Positions 1-12,200 of a DNA stretch of 64,000 nt are shown piece by piece. The notes under the pieces are model-generated. The model worked only from the letters and a program-made list of their open reading frames with translations. It ran no database searches and had not been told where the DNA came from. The stretch is from Hyparrhenia diplandra. Lineage: Eukaryota; Streptophyta; Magnoliopsida; Poales; Poaceae. Location of the stretch: the NCBI GenBank assembly GCA_015847255.1, contig JADLZK010002559.1:372001-436000 (forward strand), given 5' to 3'. Positions within the stretch are counted from its first letter, which is position 1; each line of letters starts with the position of its first letter. The translations under genes were made by a program, and so were the position numbers.

Positions 1-1610
1 CCTCTCCTCGGAACTGGGGTTCCTTGGGGTCAACCATCAGAACAGCCTCCTTGTAAGCCAGCGGGACAGCACGAGGTTCTTCTCTGTCCACCGCACTGGG
101 CATGTACCTCTGTATGTCGTCTGTAATAGCCATGTAGTTGAACCTAGTACCACAGATTTCACCAAGGCATCAACAGCTCGCGATTGGCTTCCAGACAATG
201 CATGCAAAGCAGCAGAGAGATTATTTACTGTGTTCAGAAACTTAAAAGAGTCATCATACTCACTTTGCCGTGTTAAGCTTGAAGACGAGCCGAGCCTCGG
301 TGATGTTGAGAGCAGGGAAGGCCCTGTCATGCTCAAATATGGCATAGCAGTAGAACCCAGAGCTACCTCTGAGCATCACAAGCCTGAAACGCTAGTGGTT
401 TTAGCAAACTTGGGAGATAGTTCGGTACTATTTCAGATGAAGAAACAATAACTAAAGAAAGCAATTACACAAACAGAACTGCATGTAGAATTTGGCACCT
501 CTTGTCGATGTTTAGCCGAATGCCATTTCGATGTGATGGGTTATACGTACTCCTGAAAGAAAGCTCCACTTGATCTTCACTTGAGGACACTACGTTGAAC
601 TCTGTACTATCCAACCTGTATGAGTGTGTGTATCAGTAAATCCAATTTCGTTGCTGCAAATCACAGGATACATGTGGAGTGGCTTGTTGACTCAAAGCAT
701 AGCTGACAGCCTGACACATTGTACTCTAGCTAAGCTCTCTGTCATTTACTTTTATTCTCCTTTAGTCAGTTCTGACTGTCAACATTATAATTTAAAAAGG
801 TTGGATTGTTAATTCATGAGCATTTAAACATTTCGTTCCCAAATACCATTCCAATTCAAATGATACAGTTTATTGTTTGCGTAACTTGTAAGGTTATCAG
901 GGTGTAGTAGCATAGAATGAAGGCACACCCTCGGTTCTGCAAGTGTTTAAATCCTTCTGTATCTCTATTACTGATCAGCAGTAAGTGCAGTTTCCTGTTT
1001 GATGACAATATTTATTTCTGAATCAAGTTATGAGTAATGCTTATGATCGATGAGGTTGGCAAGAATACAGAATCTAGCAATGTATCACTCACGTATTGTA
1101 CAGTTCTCGGAGACCAGAGCCGGGATAGTTCCATACAGAATCCCAATACCTGCAAGAGAAGGCACAAATTCTGAATGGCAGAGATCGGAGAGTCCAGGCA
1201 GAAAAACACAAGAGCGAGAAGACAACTGTAATAAGGGGGGGCATGCACTCCTGAGTTACCCTCCAGAGTCTCCCTCGCCGGCGTCCTCGTACTCCAGCAG
1301 CAGGTTGGGCTCGCCGCTGTAGCTGACGCCGGTGATCCGGCCCTCCGGCGCCGACAGCGCCACCTGCACCGCGCCATTGTCCACGACCACCTGCTGGGAC
1401 GAACGAGAACGAATCAATAGGCAACCAAACCAACTGGTCATCGCGCCATCATTACGGCCATACCTGGCGCGGGTCGACGCGTACCGTAACACCACCACTG
1501 CCGGCGGCAGCCCCGGCGAGCCGCGGCAGGAACGACGCCGCCGCGGCGACGAGCACGACGAGGAAGAAGAAGAAGGGCCTAGCAGCCTGAGCTGCAGCGG
1601 TGGCCGCCAT
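1..1610 (-). CDS. Rhamnogalacturonate lyase, 5' part (runs off the left edge)
   Basis: Secreted polysaccharide lyase of family PL4, expected to cleave the rhamnogalacturonan I backbone of cell-wall pectin by beta-elimination. Six exons are seen on the minus strand: 1464-1610, 1260-1390, 1093-1149, 499-615, 264-383 and 1-143 (cut by the window). All introns are GT-AG and the phases agree, giving about 239 residues with no frameshift. Exon 1 starts at the ATG at 1608-1610 and encodes a signal peptide with a run of four Phe followed by Val/Leu/Ala. Exon 2 carries VVVDNGAVQVALSAPEG and a GVSYSGEPNLL stretch. Later exons carry GYWDSVWN, LNIDKR, FYCYAIFEHDRAFPALNI and RAVPLAYKEAVLMVDP, all typical of the N-terminal catalytic domain. 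The middle fibronectin-like and C-terminal CBM-like domains would lie beyond base 1. Family assignment is by recognised motifs. Confidence 0.9.
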
Positions 1611-2598
1611 GCGCGATGCTGCTGAAGTACACCGTGGTGAAACGTGTCTAGGCGGCGCGCGGCGGCCGGGGCAGAATAACGATGAGCCTCGCCCTCGTCC
1701 ATGTGTGCGTCGTTCACCGATCGCTGCTGAGAGTTAAATACGTCACAGCAGGAGGTAGTAGTAGGAGTGAGGGACGTACTCTTGCCCTTCGGCGACGACA
1801 AGGAAGAAGAAGAGACCGCAGCAGGCCGGGTTGCGGTGGTCTGTTGCCAAGGAATCTCTCCGGTGGGAAGCCGAGGAAACGCATCGAGATGTGCCGTCCT
1901 GTCCCCTGAGGAAGAATGAGGGTTGATCGGATTTTCTTTCAGTTACTTGGATTGGAGAGTCACCTCACCTCGCGTAAATTTTGATTCCAGTTTGAAACGA
2001 ACAAGGCAGCGCCGCACCGCTACAACAGATTTGCGTACCCTCCTTGTACTTGTACAGCAGCTTTCAAGAACCTTTTTGTTTCAGCTTGGAAAACAGTCCC
2101 AAGCTAGTAGTAAAAGACAGCTGAACACAATCCTAAGCTGAAACAAACAAGACCGAAATGGGACGTTGTGTGTTCATTTGTATCCAATAGCATTGCAATG
2201 ACAGGATTAGGGAAAATATCAAAATCGCATCAGTAGACATCGACCATCACTCTACATTCTGGGTGGGTTCTCTGCTATCCAGTTTAATGACAGATTCAGC
2301 CACCAGCTCATGACTCATTGGACAATGCAATGCTATGCGCCTATGCCTTTATACATCACCCCATCTCTAGATTTGCTATCTGCTTCACGATCTTATCACG
2401 GATGAACAACAGTGATGTACGATGCATGATATATACTACCACCTGAACTGGCACCAATTGGGGCAAGAAACAAAAAATTAACAGCATGGCCAATTGAAAA
2501 GCCTGGCCACTCAAAGCTACACCCCCTCGTAAGTGGTTAATGCAAACTTTAGCTCTCCAATAGCATGACGTTAAGCGCACCTCGCACACCTCCTCAGC
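1611..2598. other. Intergenic spacer between two minus-strand genes
   Basis: This holds the upstream region of the lyase gene (right of 1610) and the 3' flank of the next gene (left of 2599). I see no convincing TATA box at a fixed distance from the lyase start and no coding sequence. The short open frames here have no recognisable content. Confidence 0.5.
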
Positions 2599-5500
2599 CT
2601 ATGATCGTGCTGGGTTCTTGTATGGTGGAAGGACATGGTACCTCTTCACATGGCCTTTCCTTGACTTGCAGTACGACATGAGGTGCCTCTCGTCCACCTC
2701 CCCAGTGTTTGATAACTGGACACCGTACTCCAGCAGCCTCCTGACATCCCTGGGAATGGGGGCTTTGCCACTGGCCATCCCACCAAGCAGGAGGGAGGAG
2801 CGGGGTCAAGGCGCATTGGTGTGGCTGGTGCCGACAGCTTAGAGGGCCAGCGTATCTGTTCCAGATATGGCCCCAACCAACCTGCGTCGAGAGCCCCTCA
2901 ACCAGCAAATTACTGTGGATGCTGCTTAGGAACGTGTAGTTGGCACCTGAAGGCTCTCGACCTAATTATACAAGACAAGGGTAGGCTGAATTAGGTTGGG
3001 GATTCATGACGTACTGGACTAAATGCAACAAGCGACATCTTTAAAGACAACCTATATTACCATGTCTGTTTGCCGCGGCCAGTGCTGCAATGAGTTGTGC
3101 GTAGGTGGTACCAACACGACGATGTGCTCCAGTGACAACTGCGTATCTGGCCTGTGCAGCTACAAAGAAATCAACAAATGCTACCCACCTTGGAGCTGAT
3201 CCCCAGTCTCTTGAACGAAAATCCAAAGGCTTGCACACAAAAAAAGGTCTCGAGTTCAGGGAACAAGATGTGAAACCAGATAAATGCAAAAATATCTACA
3301 GAAATACCACAAATGCCATAAGTTGCTCATTGTTGATCAAAACAAACGTAGTGACAACTTGTGTTCTTAGACTAAAACAAAATCTTACATTAATGAATAG
3401 TGCCCTACTGTTACTTTATGATCACCATAGTTTTCAACTGCAAGGGGAACACTTCAACAAGACATACACAGTTTAAGGTTGCCTCAGGCAGCCAGGCACC
3501 TTTTGCAGGTAATGCACATATGCAAATCCTATCATACTGCATTATATGTTTTCTAAAGCAGGTAAATCTCTTAGATTACAATATGATGTGTACTTGTGGT
3601 TCTATGCATGAGCTACTCCTCCGTCCTAAAAATATAAGGAACTGAAACATTCAAAATTTGTCCCAAATTATAAGGTATTCTAGGTGAATTAGCTCCCCCA
3701 ACCATCACATACATACCTTCCATTAATGTCTACCAACAAACCCAAAATATGGTAGGCACAAGGTCCCTCTATAGTTAAAAAGAGGGCTACATATGTCATT
3801 TGTTTTACCTCAGAATTTGTCTAGAATTGCTAGGATGTTGTAAGAACTGTATATACCGATATGGCTCCCTGTTTTAAAAAAAGTTTTTAAACTCGTTTAA
3901 TCTTGATTAAACGCTGTGGCCTACCGTTGCGTTTAGTCGTTTAATCACAACACACGTTTAATCATGTTTAATCTATGTTTAATCACAAAGAACTCTAAAC
4001 CATAGGCAAGCGTTCACCTAGTGTCTAGCGTTTTTTAAAAAACATGGATATGGCTTTTCTTAATTTCACATGTGTATGCAAGAATGCTTCAAAGTAGAAA
4101 ACACAACACATAGACATGAGAACAAAACAAAGAAAGAAGATCCTGCCAAATATGGAGACAGTTCCACACTAGCATAGTAGAGTTGTGCATTACTAACATA
4201 GCAACTTTAGGAAATATGTATATTTGTTTTTTCATTTCCTGATATAAACTGTAACATCCTTGACAGCAATCTAGAATAAAAAATTACTCCTAAAGACTCC
4301 AATAAGGTTCAGAACTCAAAAATCTATAGAGGAAACGGCAACAGTTATGGGGGCCATGAGAGTGAATAATACCTTATCATTTCCAACAATCTCCATACCA
4401 GAAGTCCTGGCAAACAACTTATAATCAAAATATAGTACCTGAAAACAATTGCAGAATGAACATCCAACTTTCTAATATTTCAAGAAATAGATAATCAATC
4501 TCCATGGTGCTAAGTTCAACCTGTAGTATTCAATTTAATCTAGCAGCTAACCTCTGCAAACTCACTGATGTCTGGCTTTATCTCCTTCACAAATGCTGGT
4601 GTGTCAGAGACCAATGCCACCAGAGGAGTACCCTTGATATGGCTAATATTTAGAGCTCTCTTAATACAAAGAACTGCAGCTTTTCTTGCTCGGATTGGCC
4701 TATAGTAATAATAGGAGTCAATCTTCAACTGTTCAAAACATATGGTGTAGAAGAGACAGTGTTCTAAAACATAGGCGCATAGCCAACTATCGCCTCATTA
4801 CTTATTAGCTCTTTAGCTCGCCTGATATGTTGTACAACACACAAGTGCTGCTAACGGATTATCTGCACGATGCAGGTGGTGGACATTCTCAAACTGTAAG
4901 ATATTTAGTAAATATTGAAATTGACTATTATCGATTCAAATTTAAGTTTGAAGATTATATTACAGAAATAAAAGAAATATGCTAAGCTAACTTAGGTTAC
5001 ATTAATGATTTCAGCTACAAATCAGCATTTTCAAATAGTGTGCCATACTAATAGGTTGCATGATGTCAATATTCTACTATACTGCACTTTTCCTTTTTGA
5101 ACAGATGGGACAATCTATATAGTTACTTTAGTTTACACAAGCAATCACAAATAGTGTGCCATACCTATTTGCCATCATGCGTGTGTGCAAAACAATATCT
5201 GGATTCGAACCCTTCAAAGCCCAGTCAACTGCTTCTTGGACTTTGCTGGATGGAGATATGATAGCTCGCATAAGTTCACCAAATGTATTAGGCCTGGCAT
5301 ACAATGAGTCTGGCGATCCAAAAGAGCCAACGCAGCAAGCTTCATTTTAGGATGAACATTCTTCAGAAAAAACTGAATCCCAACTGCATCTGTTGCACCA
5401 TCGAACCTAGAATTGTAAATAACTAGCACCATTCAGCGTGCTTTTTACACATAGCTATTGTATGAAAACTAATGGCTCAAGGAAAGAAATCAAATAAACT

Positions 5501-7443
5501 GCATTTAGTGTGTAAAAAAAAACTGAAAAACAAGAAAGAATAAATGCACTATGACAAATGATTAGTTACATAAGAAATGCACCCTAAAAGGAAATAACTG
5601 GTTAGTCCGTTAGTGGTCACCTAAGGCCTAAGAAAAAAAAAAATTAACATTACAGAACTTGTTTTCAAAACCCTAAGTCTTGTGTAACTGCAAGATGAGA
5701 CAGATATCATTATGATCAAGCGTGCCTCTAGAGCAAATTAGGAAACTTATCACCGTTACTATTTTCTGCACTTCTTCCTATCAATAACATATGCAGGTCA
5801 TGCCAAGAGAAATATTATAAAACATAAAACTTATTCTAGGCTGTAACTGTAGTACTAACCAGATAATTGTATCTTTCCAGCTATTCCAGTCACTACACAG
5901 AACATTTGTCTCAGCTGGATTGTCAAAAATGTCCACTCTAATATTCAGATCTCTACCATATGTCCTAGCACAGCGATGTTTCCTCCACAAATGTTTGATT
6001 TCATGAATAGTGAATGACTGGTTGGTATAAGAAATGTACTCCCCAAAAGGATACAATCCCCTGTTTGACAGAGAGGAACAAAAAATTGTAAGTGGATAAT
6101 GAATATTGATTACCACAGCTATTAAACTACAGAATGAATTTATCATGGGTTCACAACCATGATAATAATACATAACAATTCACAATTAGACATCCTGTGA
6201 AAGTTAACACTATATAAGCAAGACAAAATTTGAAGAACATTTAGCAACAACAAAACAACAACAGCAAAAGAAGCAATTCCATAGAACTCAGGTGCTTCCA
6301 ACCAATCGCATAGAGAAAAGTAGCTGAGTGTAAATGCATATGCCTTGTTTGCCCGATGATCAAAGATCGGTTTAACATAACACTCAAGGCTCCCGCTGTT
6401 AATATCTTGTACATTTCATTGCCAAATCCAGCTTCAGACGCTTTCCCCAACACAAAGCCTTGTTTGCAGAATTCATGGGAGGGAAGCATTCTCACTCTCT
6501 CTGCTCCTGGCAAGTTAATTGAAGATGTAAACGTTGGACTTCTGTGCATAAGTACAAAGTGCAATTTTCCATGCAAAGCTATTGGGTACATCACAGTTCA
6601 CTTATGACTGAACTATATGATGCACATGTTAACTTACATTTCGTATGCATGTGATGGCTCACAAACTTGATAGATTTTAATTTATGTGTCTCTCTCCTGA
6701 ACAAGTTTGTATCACGTGAACGGAAATTTTGTTGAATCAAGTAAACCGATGCCTCAAACACTTCATGACTTCAATAAATAGTAGTAGAAGATAGGCGACC
6801 ATCTTCAATTTTGTATAAATGATCATACACAGATTGTTCTGTTTATTATTAGTAGATGTTCACAGGGACATTATATTGTGACAGTAAGCCCATGGAGTAA
6901 TAAAAAACCTATCTAGACACTGCAGTTACAAATTAATATACTGGTGCATAATGTAGAAGGATGCTGGTGGTTATATGTAATAAAATTTAGTTTGGTTCAA
7001 GGTTCTGTAATACACAATCCTAATGCGAATTGCTAGAAAACACCACATGTAATGGGGCAAGTGGTGGCAGCAAGTGGTTATGAGAACATTACTTTGGCCA
7101 TTGTCGATTTCTGCCACCCCAAGCAACATAAACACTTGAGAAATGCATCCCAGATAGCAAAGTAAAAATAATAACAGACTTGACAATACCAAGTTGTTGC
7201 AAAGTTCATAGAAGGGGCAATCTTCTAATATTCAGACATTGCCAACCTGTTGGCAGCTTCGCCACTTTTCAGGCTAGTCCCCAATTCAATTCCTGAATTA
7301 ATCAAAGAAGTAACTACAGTATTTACAGAGCATGGCGTCCAATCAAACGATTTAGTCAACATATTCTAATTCACAACACGACACATGACAAACAAACCAT
7401 CTCTCAGAACTCAATGGGGCGAACACGCAGCATTTCCAGGGGA

Positions 7444-7477
<34 letters not shown>

Positions 7478-7851
7478 GGCGTCCTCTTCGTGATCCGAAA
7501 CGCACCGTGGAGCTCGAAGTGGCGCCGGATCATCTCGCGGACCCGCAGGCTAGCCTGCTCCGGAGAGCCCCGCCCAGCGCCCGTGGCCTCCTCCCCATCC
7601 TCTCCACCGTCGCGCACGCGGAACCGACACCGGCGACCGCCGAGTCGCCAGGGCTCCGGATCCCGCTCCGCGGGAGGCGAGTCGTCGTCTAGGAGCTCGT
7701 CCGAGGAGCGGGACGCGGCGGAGGGGTTTGGGGGTTTAGGGCCGTGGCGGTGCTGGAGTAGTATGAGGACGGCGAGGGCCGCAGCGGAGAAGGCTGCCAC
7801 GAGCAGGGCTCGCTGGAGGAGACGCGCGGGCGAGCGCCCCCGCGCCGCCAT
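2599..7851 (-). CDS. Fucosyltransferase-like type II membrane protein, eight exons
   Basis: Exons on the minus strand are 7506-7851, 6344-6500, 5860-6060, 5165-5406, 4552-4699, 4373-4438, 3061-3229 and 2599-2961, about 563 codons in all. Residues 1-40 give a short basic stretch and one membrane segment (LLVAAFSAAALAVLILL), as in Golgi type II proteins. Later blocks are LPSHEFCKQGFVLGKASEAG, MYKILTAGALSVMLNRSLII, PFGEYISYTNQSF, FDGATDAVGIQFFLKNVHP, DWGSAPRWVAFVDFFVA and GAHRRVGTTYAQLIAALAA. I recognise these from a plant-specific, little-studied family usually described as alpha-1,6-fucosyltransferase-like; substrate unknown. An in-frame ATG at 7894-7896 would add 15 residues. The start at 7849-7851 is preferred because it puts basic residues right before the membrane segment. 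Two one-base homopolymer changes break the frame: one T too few in exon 4 (minus strand, 5320-5323) and one C too many in exon 8 (2758-2762). The rest of the gene reads well, so consensus errors are likelier than a pseudogene. Exon 7 uses an AAG acceptor and is the least certain boundary. Confidence 0.85.
3611..3720. mobile_element. Possible Stowaway-like MITE fragment, one end only
   Basis: CTCCTCCGTCCTAAAAATATA at 3615-3635 resembles the terminal inverted repeat of grass Stowaway/mariner MITEs. It is followed by GTCCCAAATTATAAGG, common inside them. I could not find the opposite terminal repeat, so this may be a truncated copy. It lies in intron 6 of the fucosyltransferase-like gene. Confidence 0.4.
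3867..4047. mobile_element. hAT-like MITE (181 bp) with 8-bp target duplication
   Basis: An AT-rich element with ends CCCTGTTTTAAAAAAA and, on the other strand, CCATGTTTTTTAAAAAA. It is flanked by identical ATATGGCT octamers at 3859-3866 and 4048-4055, the 8-bp duplication expected of hAT transposition. The interior repeats GTTTAATC motifs and encodes nothing. It sits in intron 6 of the fucosyltransferase-like gene. Confidence 0.65.
6343..6345 (-). other. Non-canonical GC-AG donor of intron 2
   Basis: On the minus strand, exon 2 must end in ACAAG with the intron starting GCATATG for the frame to continue into exon 3 (GGGATTGTATCC, acceptor ACAG). The splice dinucleotide is GC instead of GT. 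AAG before GC is the usual context for this minor donor class. Confidence 0.7.
7447..7476. repeat. (GA)n microsatellite at the start of intron 1
   Basis: About fifteen GA units. Read on the gene strand this is a pyrimidine (TC)n tract about 30 bases inside the 5' end of intron 1. Confidence 0.9.
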
Positions 7852-9234
7852 CGCGCGGGCGCCGGCGGCATGGGCGACGGGCGTCGCCGCAGACACAGAG
7901 AGCTACTGTGGGGAGTTGGGCTGGAGCGAGCCTCCCTATCTGTGGTTCTCGTGGACTGGGCCCATGGAAGGAAGAGGTGACATATGACACGCGGGACCCG
8001 CAGGGAAGGGACAGGGATAAGGACAAGCCGATTCCCCATCCCTTCCGTCGGTCTTCCTGTTCGTTCTTCGCCGCGCGAGAGCAGAGCGGAGGGTGAGAGA
8101 GGAGAAGGAGGGATGGTGGTGCGGTGGCGCATGGCGAGGTGGAGGCAAGGCGGCGAGATTGAGCGGTGGTGGCTGGCGAGCGCGGCTTGGTGGCCGTGGC
8201 AGGGCAAGGCGTGGCGGGGAGCGGTTGTTCCGGGCTGTGGTGAGCATGGGCGGCGGTGAGGGCCAGGCGCGACGCGGCGGAGGCCGGGATGACGCGGTGG
8301 CGCTCGGTGCGGCCATAGCGCGGCAGGGCACACGGCGTGCGGTTGCTTGGAATCGGCTAGGCAAGGCAGGGGAGGAGGGAAATCAGAGAACGCGAGGCAT
8401 GGCGGCAGTGGCTGTTAGATTAATTGGGCTTAGCCCATTAGTTAACTAGCAATTAATCGCGAAACTCAAAGGCACGCGTTTATGGTAAGTGGAGTGGGAT
8501 TAGTGCCGTAGTACACCCTGCGGAAAGTGCTTAACTTAAATAGTGAATTAGTTGGTGCTCTCGCGAGGGAGGAGTGAGAGGGAATATGGGGAAGCCACGC
8601 CGCCGCCGCCCGTCGAAGGCGAGGTCGTGGTCGCGTGGCCTTGGCGGACGTGATCTTTGGACCGTCCCAACGGCTACATGGCACGTGCAACGGTCGCCAA
8701 AGGGCATAAGGGTAAACATACCGCGGTGTGCGCCTAGCCGAGGGGCTAAAGGGTAACTATAACTACACATGTGCGGTGTTCCGCCCCCAGCCAAGGGCAA
8801 GAGGAGCAGCCTCCGAACTCAGGCCCGTCAGCCCCGTACCTGCACGGGTAGGCGGGCGATCAAGTTTTGGGAGCGCTCTCAGCGGCGCTCCTTCCCCGCG
8901 GATCGATGGCTCCTACGACGGGAGGCGCCCCGACGCCAACGCCAAGCCGCAACCGGATCCGTGATGTGCAAGCCGCTGGTACGGGCAGCGGCCTCACCCA
9001 TGGGTATAATCCGATCACTTTGCTTATGCTTATGCTTTTGCTTTTTGTTGGAGTACTAGGCTTAGCATATGATGCTAGTTCTGCAAAGTAGCATGTTGTT
9101 TTTCTCTATGCCTATGATATTCTGTTAGCATACATGATGTACGTTTTTATGGGTTAATATATCTTGTAATATGCCTAAATGTTCAACAATCCAAAAACTT
9201 GATAGGTTCATTACGAAAGTGCTAGCTTTATCTT
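7852..9234. other. GC-rich upstream flank and spacer to the retrotransposon cluster
   Basis: This contains the presumed promoter and 5' UTR of the fucosyltransferase-like gene. A GC-rich, purine-skewed stretch runs over roughly 8000-8450, and a more AT-rich tail lies at 9000-9234. Several overlapping frames are open on both strands because of composition, but none has recognisable domains. I see nothing that can be called a gene. Confidence 0.5.
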
Positions 9235-12200
9235 TGCCGATGTTTTACGATCGAGAGCCCGCCACGGGGTGAACCGGCAGTTTATTTGGGCCTCGACGAA
9301 CCTCGAGCCCGGGCGGTTTGTTCTTGCTTTGTGTAACACCAGTTTTTCCAAAGAATACCAAGCGTTAACCATATGTGTGCCCAGGATGTCCACACGACAC
9401 ATATAGCAACAAAAATGGTAAATATCAGAAGCAATGCTTTATTATATAGCGAAACATATTTACATCAACTTACATATTTATCAGAGTACAACGGAAACTA
9501 TTTCTAATCTTCTATCTTGGGCCCATGCTCCACAGGGGCCGGTTGGGGGGGAGCACTCGCCTAGTACTCATAGACCTCCAAAGGAAACTCTTGGTGGAAC
9601 CGCCATCTGGTACCCATCCGGGATTTTCATTGGTGATACAACAAGCGTCAGCTCACCATGCTCAGCAAGTATAACATGAGGTTATGCAAGGCTCAAAAGG
9701 CTAGACACGGTTGAACTGCGGTAAGCATTTTTAGTTGGTCATATTTTTATTTAGTTAAACCTCAATTGCTAGATTATGCTTAGGGCTCCCATAAGAGTAT
9801 ATATCATTATCATCATCAAGATTATTCATGTCCCAAACCATCCATAGAACCATCTATCTCGAAAAGGATCCAGGCCGCTCATGACCGCGGAGCACTACCG
9901 ATATATCGATTTGATCAAACTCGCAGCAGAGAGGTGTACACTTTCACCTTGAGCCGTGATTGCCCATTGCCCGAGGTGGTAGGCCTCTTGACTCACTTCC
10001 AAGGTAAGTCGGCTAAGGGGATCACTACGAAGCCTTTCACTAGTCTCTCTAACAAGTTAGCGGCCGCTAGGTTTCAACGGCTAGGCGAATGGAGGCCCCC
10101 TTCAAGAGGCACACCGACGGCCAGAACCAAAGACGGCTTGACAGCAAGGAAGCCATTCTAGAACCGAGGTCCCCCTTTTGCGCTAAATAAATTCAGTAAC
10201 TACTAAACAATATTAGAGAGTGCTAGTTATACGACTAAGGTCGTGCCCACTCTCGACACTCAAAGGCATCTTGTCTTCCCGGGTTGCCGCTTTAAGATTG
10301 ATCCTTACGGAGGGCAAACTAGAGCACCCAAAAGGCCCAATGCTCTAGCTCCCTTCTTTCCATATTGCTCAAAAGCGCCTTATGTCCATGTCACTCAACA
10401 TCATCATCTTGATCATTGATCCATATGTCATTAATCACAGTTAACATTATATTGTTTGGTTATTGCAAGCTAAGCAAAGCTATCCATATGCATAAACCCA
10501 AGGTAAACAAGGAATACTGGATATCAAAAGTACTAGGTAAATCCTTAGCATCGGTTTATTACACATGCATATGAGAGTGATTAAATGGTTACTGGGTAAT
10601 CAAGGAAACTCATGTTAAACTTGCCTCTAATGTTCGCTCCAACTTTCCAGCTTTTCCTTCTGAACCTTCCTCCATAGCTCTTCTATCGATAGCAACAACC
10701 ATCACAAGCACCTTAACACAACCCTAGAAACAAGTACACCAATCATTACAAAATAATATATAGAGGTTTGAAAGCGCACGACTTGTTCTAACGATCGTAT
10801 GCGCATAAGCTAACCAAAACAGGAGGCACGATTAAAAGGTGTGAGAGTTGAAGGGTATATATGGAAACAATTGGATTTAGGTTTGCAATGTGGATCGGGA
10901 TTAAAAAGCATATTGTGACAAAAGGGCATGATATTTGGATCAATGGATAGCTAAGGGGCAAGATGGCAAACAAAGGCATTGCGTAGATGTTGGCATGGTA
11001 GGAGCAGCGGCATAGCAATGCTTATACCTGTAATGTTGTGGTGCATATGGCCAAGAAAACTTGTAGATATGTGTGTGACTTTATGGTATACATTGTGGTC
11101 AAATGGCATGACTATTGCTGCAGAGATTCAACGGAACGTGCATGCCAACCGACATCGGTAGCGGCTGAGGGACAGCAGGGACAGCGAAAGTGCAACATAG
11201 GGATATATCTCTTTCACATTTGATGCTATGGCCATGAAACTTTGTAGAGGCATGTGCAACTATATAGATGATATTATATCCAAAGGGTTCGACATATGGT
11301 TTGTTGGATCAATGGGGAACGAGATTGTAAAAACAGGGTGGGCTGCTGTGTTGGACAGGAGGGGTAGCAGGAACTTTGTCTCGATATCTCGGCCATCATG
11401 GTTTGGAGAGCCAATCAAACCTGTGGGATCATGTTCCAGGATGTTTTGAACAATTAGGTTGAAGGGCTTGATGGTTTGGACAGCGGATTAGCAGAGAACG
11501 CCAAAACCACTTGAGTTGTAAACTGCCAGGGCAGCAGGAACAACAGCACGGGGATGATGATATCTCTAGTTTCTCAACTCCCATGGATAAACCCTTTTTA
11601 CAGAGGTGTGTTCAAGGACGTTATCTACATCTACACCAAAGGGATTGAGGATTGACTCCACGAAACAGCGGGGAACGCCGATTCCGTATGAAGCAGCAAC
11701 GCTGGCTGCGAGGACAGCAACACATACAACCGGTAGACTTCACCGGGATCAACCGTACATCATCTAAGGTACTTGATATGCAGCAAGGGATAGGTAAAAA
11801 GATGGGGATGATGATAGAGTGTTCTCACCATGGGGGATGGCGTGGTGGATCGAGAAGACGCATCAACGGTAGCCGATGATGACGATGCGGTGCGACGGGG
11901 CTTCCTTCTTGCGTTCCGGTTGATCGGGGCAGCCATGGGGAAGGAGGAGGAGGTGCAGGGGCGTCCCTCCTCTGTTCTTGGCGTGGGAAATGAAGAGGGA
12001 GGCGTGAGGGGGCTGTGGGGGAGTATATATGAGGGGTAGGGGATGGGAGGCGAAGGGGTGGGAAGCCAAGGGGTCAACACTTGATATTTTCATGTTTTGG
12101 TTGATATTTTTGTGAAATATGTGGAGGGCTGCCAAGGGGTGACGTGGGAGAGGGGAGAGGAAGAGTTAGAGGGCTGGTTGGGCTTCTCTTTGGATCACAA

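Noticed and set aside
1682..2141. Small + strand frames upstream of the lyase gene
   Set aside because: No domains, no codon pattern, and they cover the antisense of the lyase promoter region.
8093..8449. A 118-codon + strand frame, Gly/Arg-rich
   Set aside because: Composition-driven, overlaps other frames on both strands, no domain or splice context.
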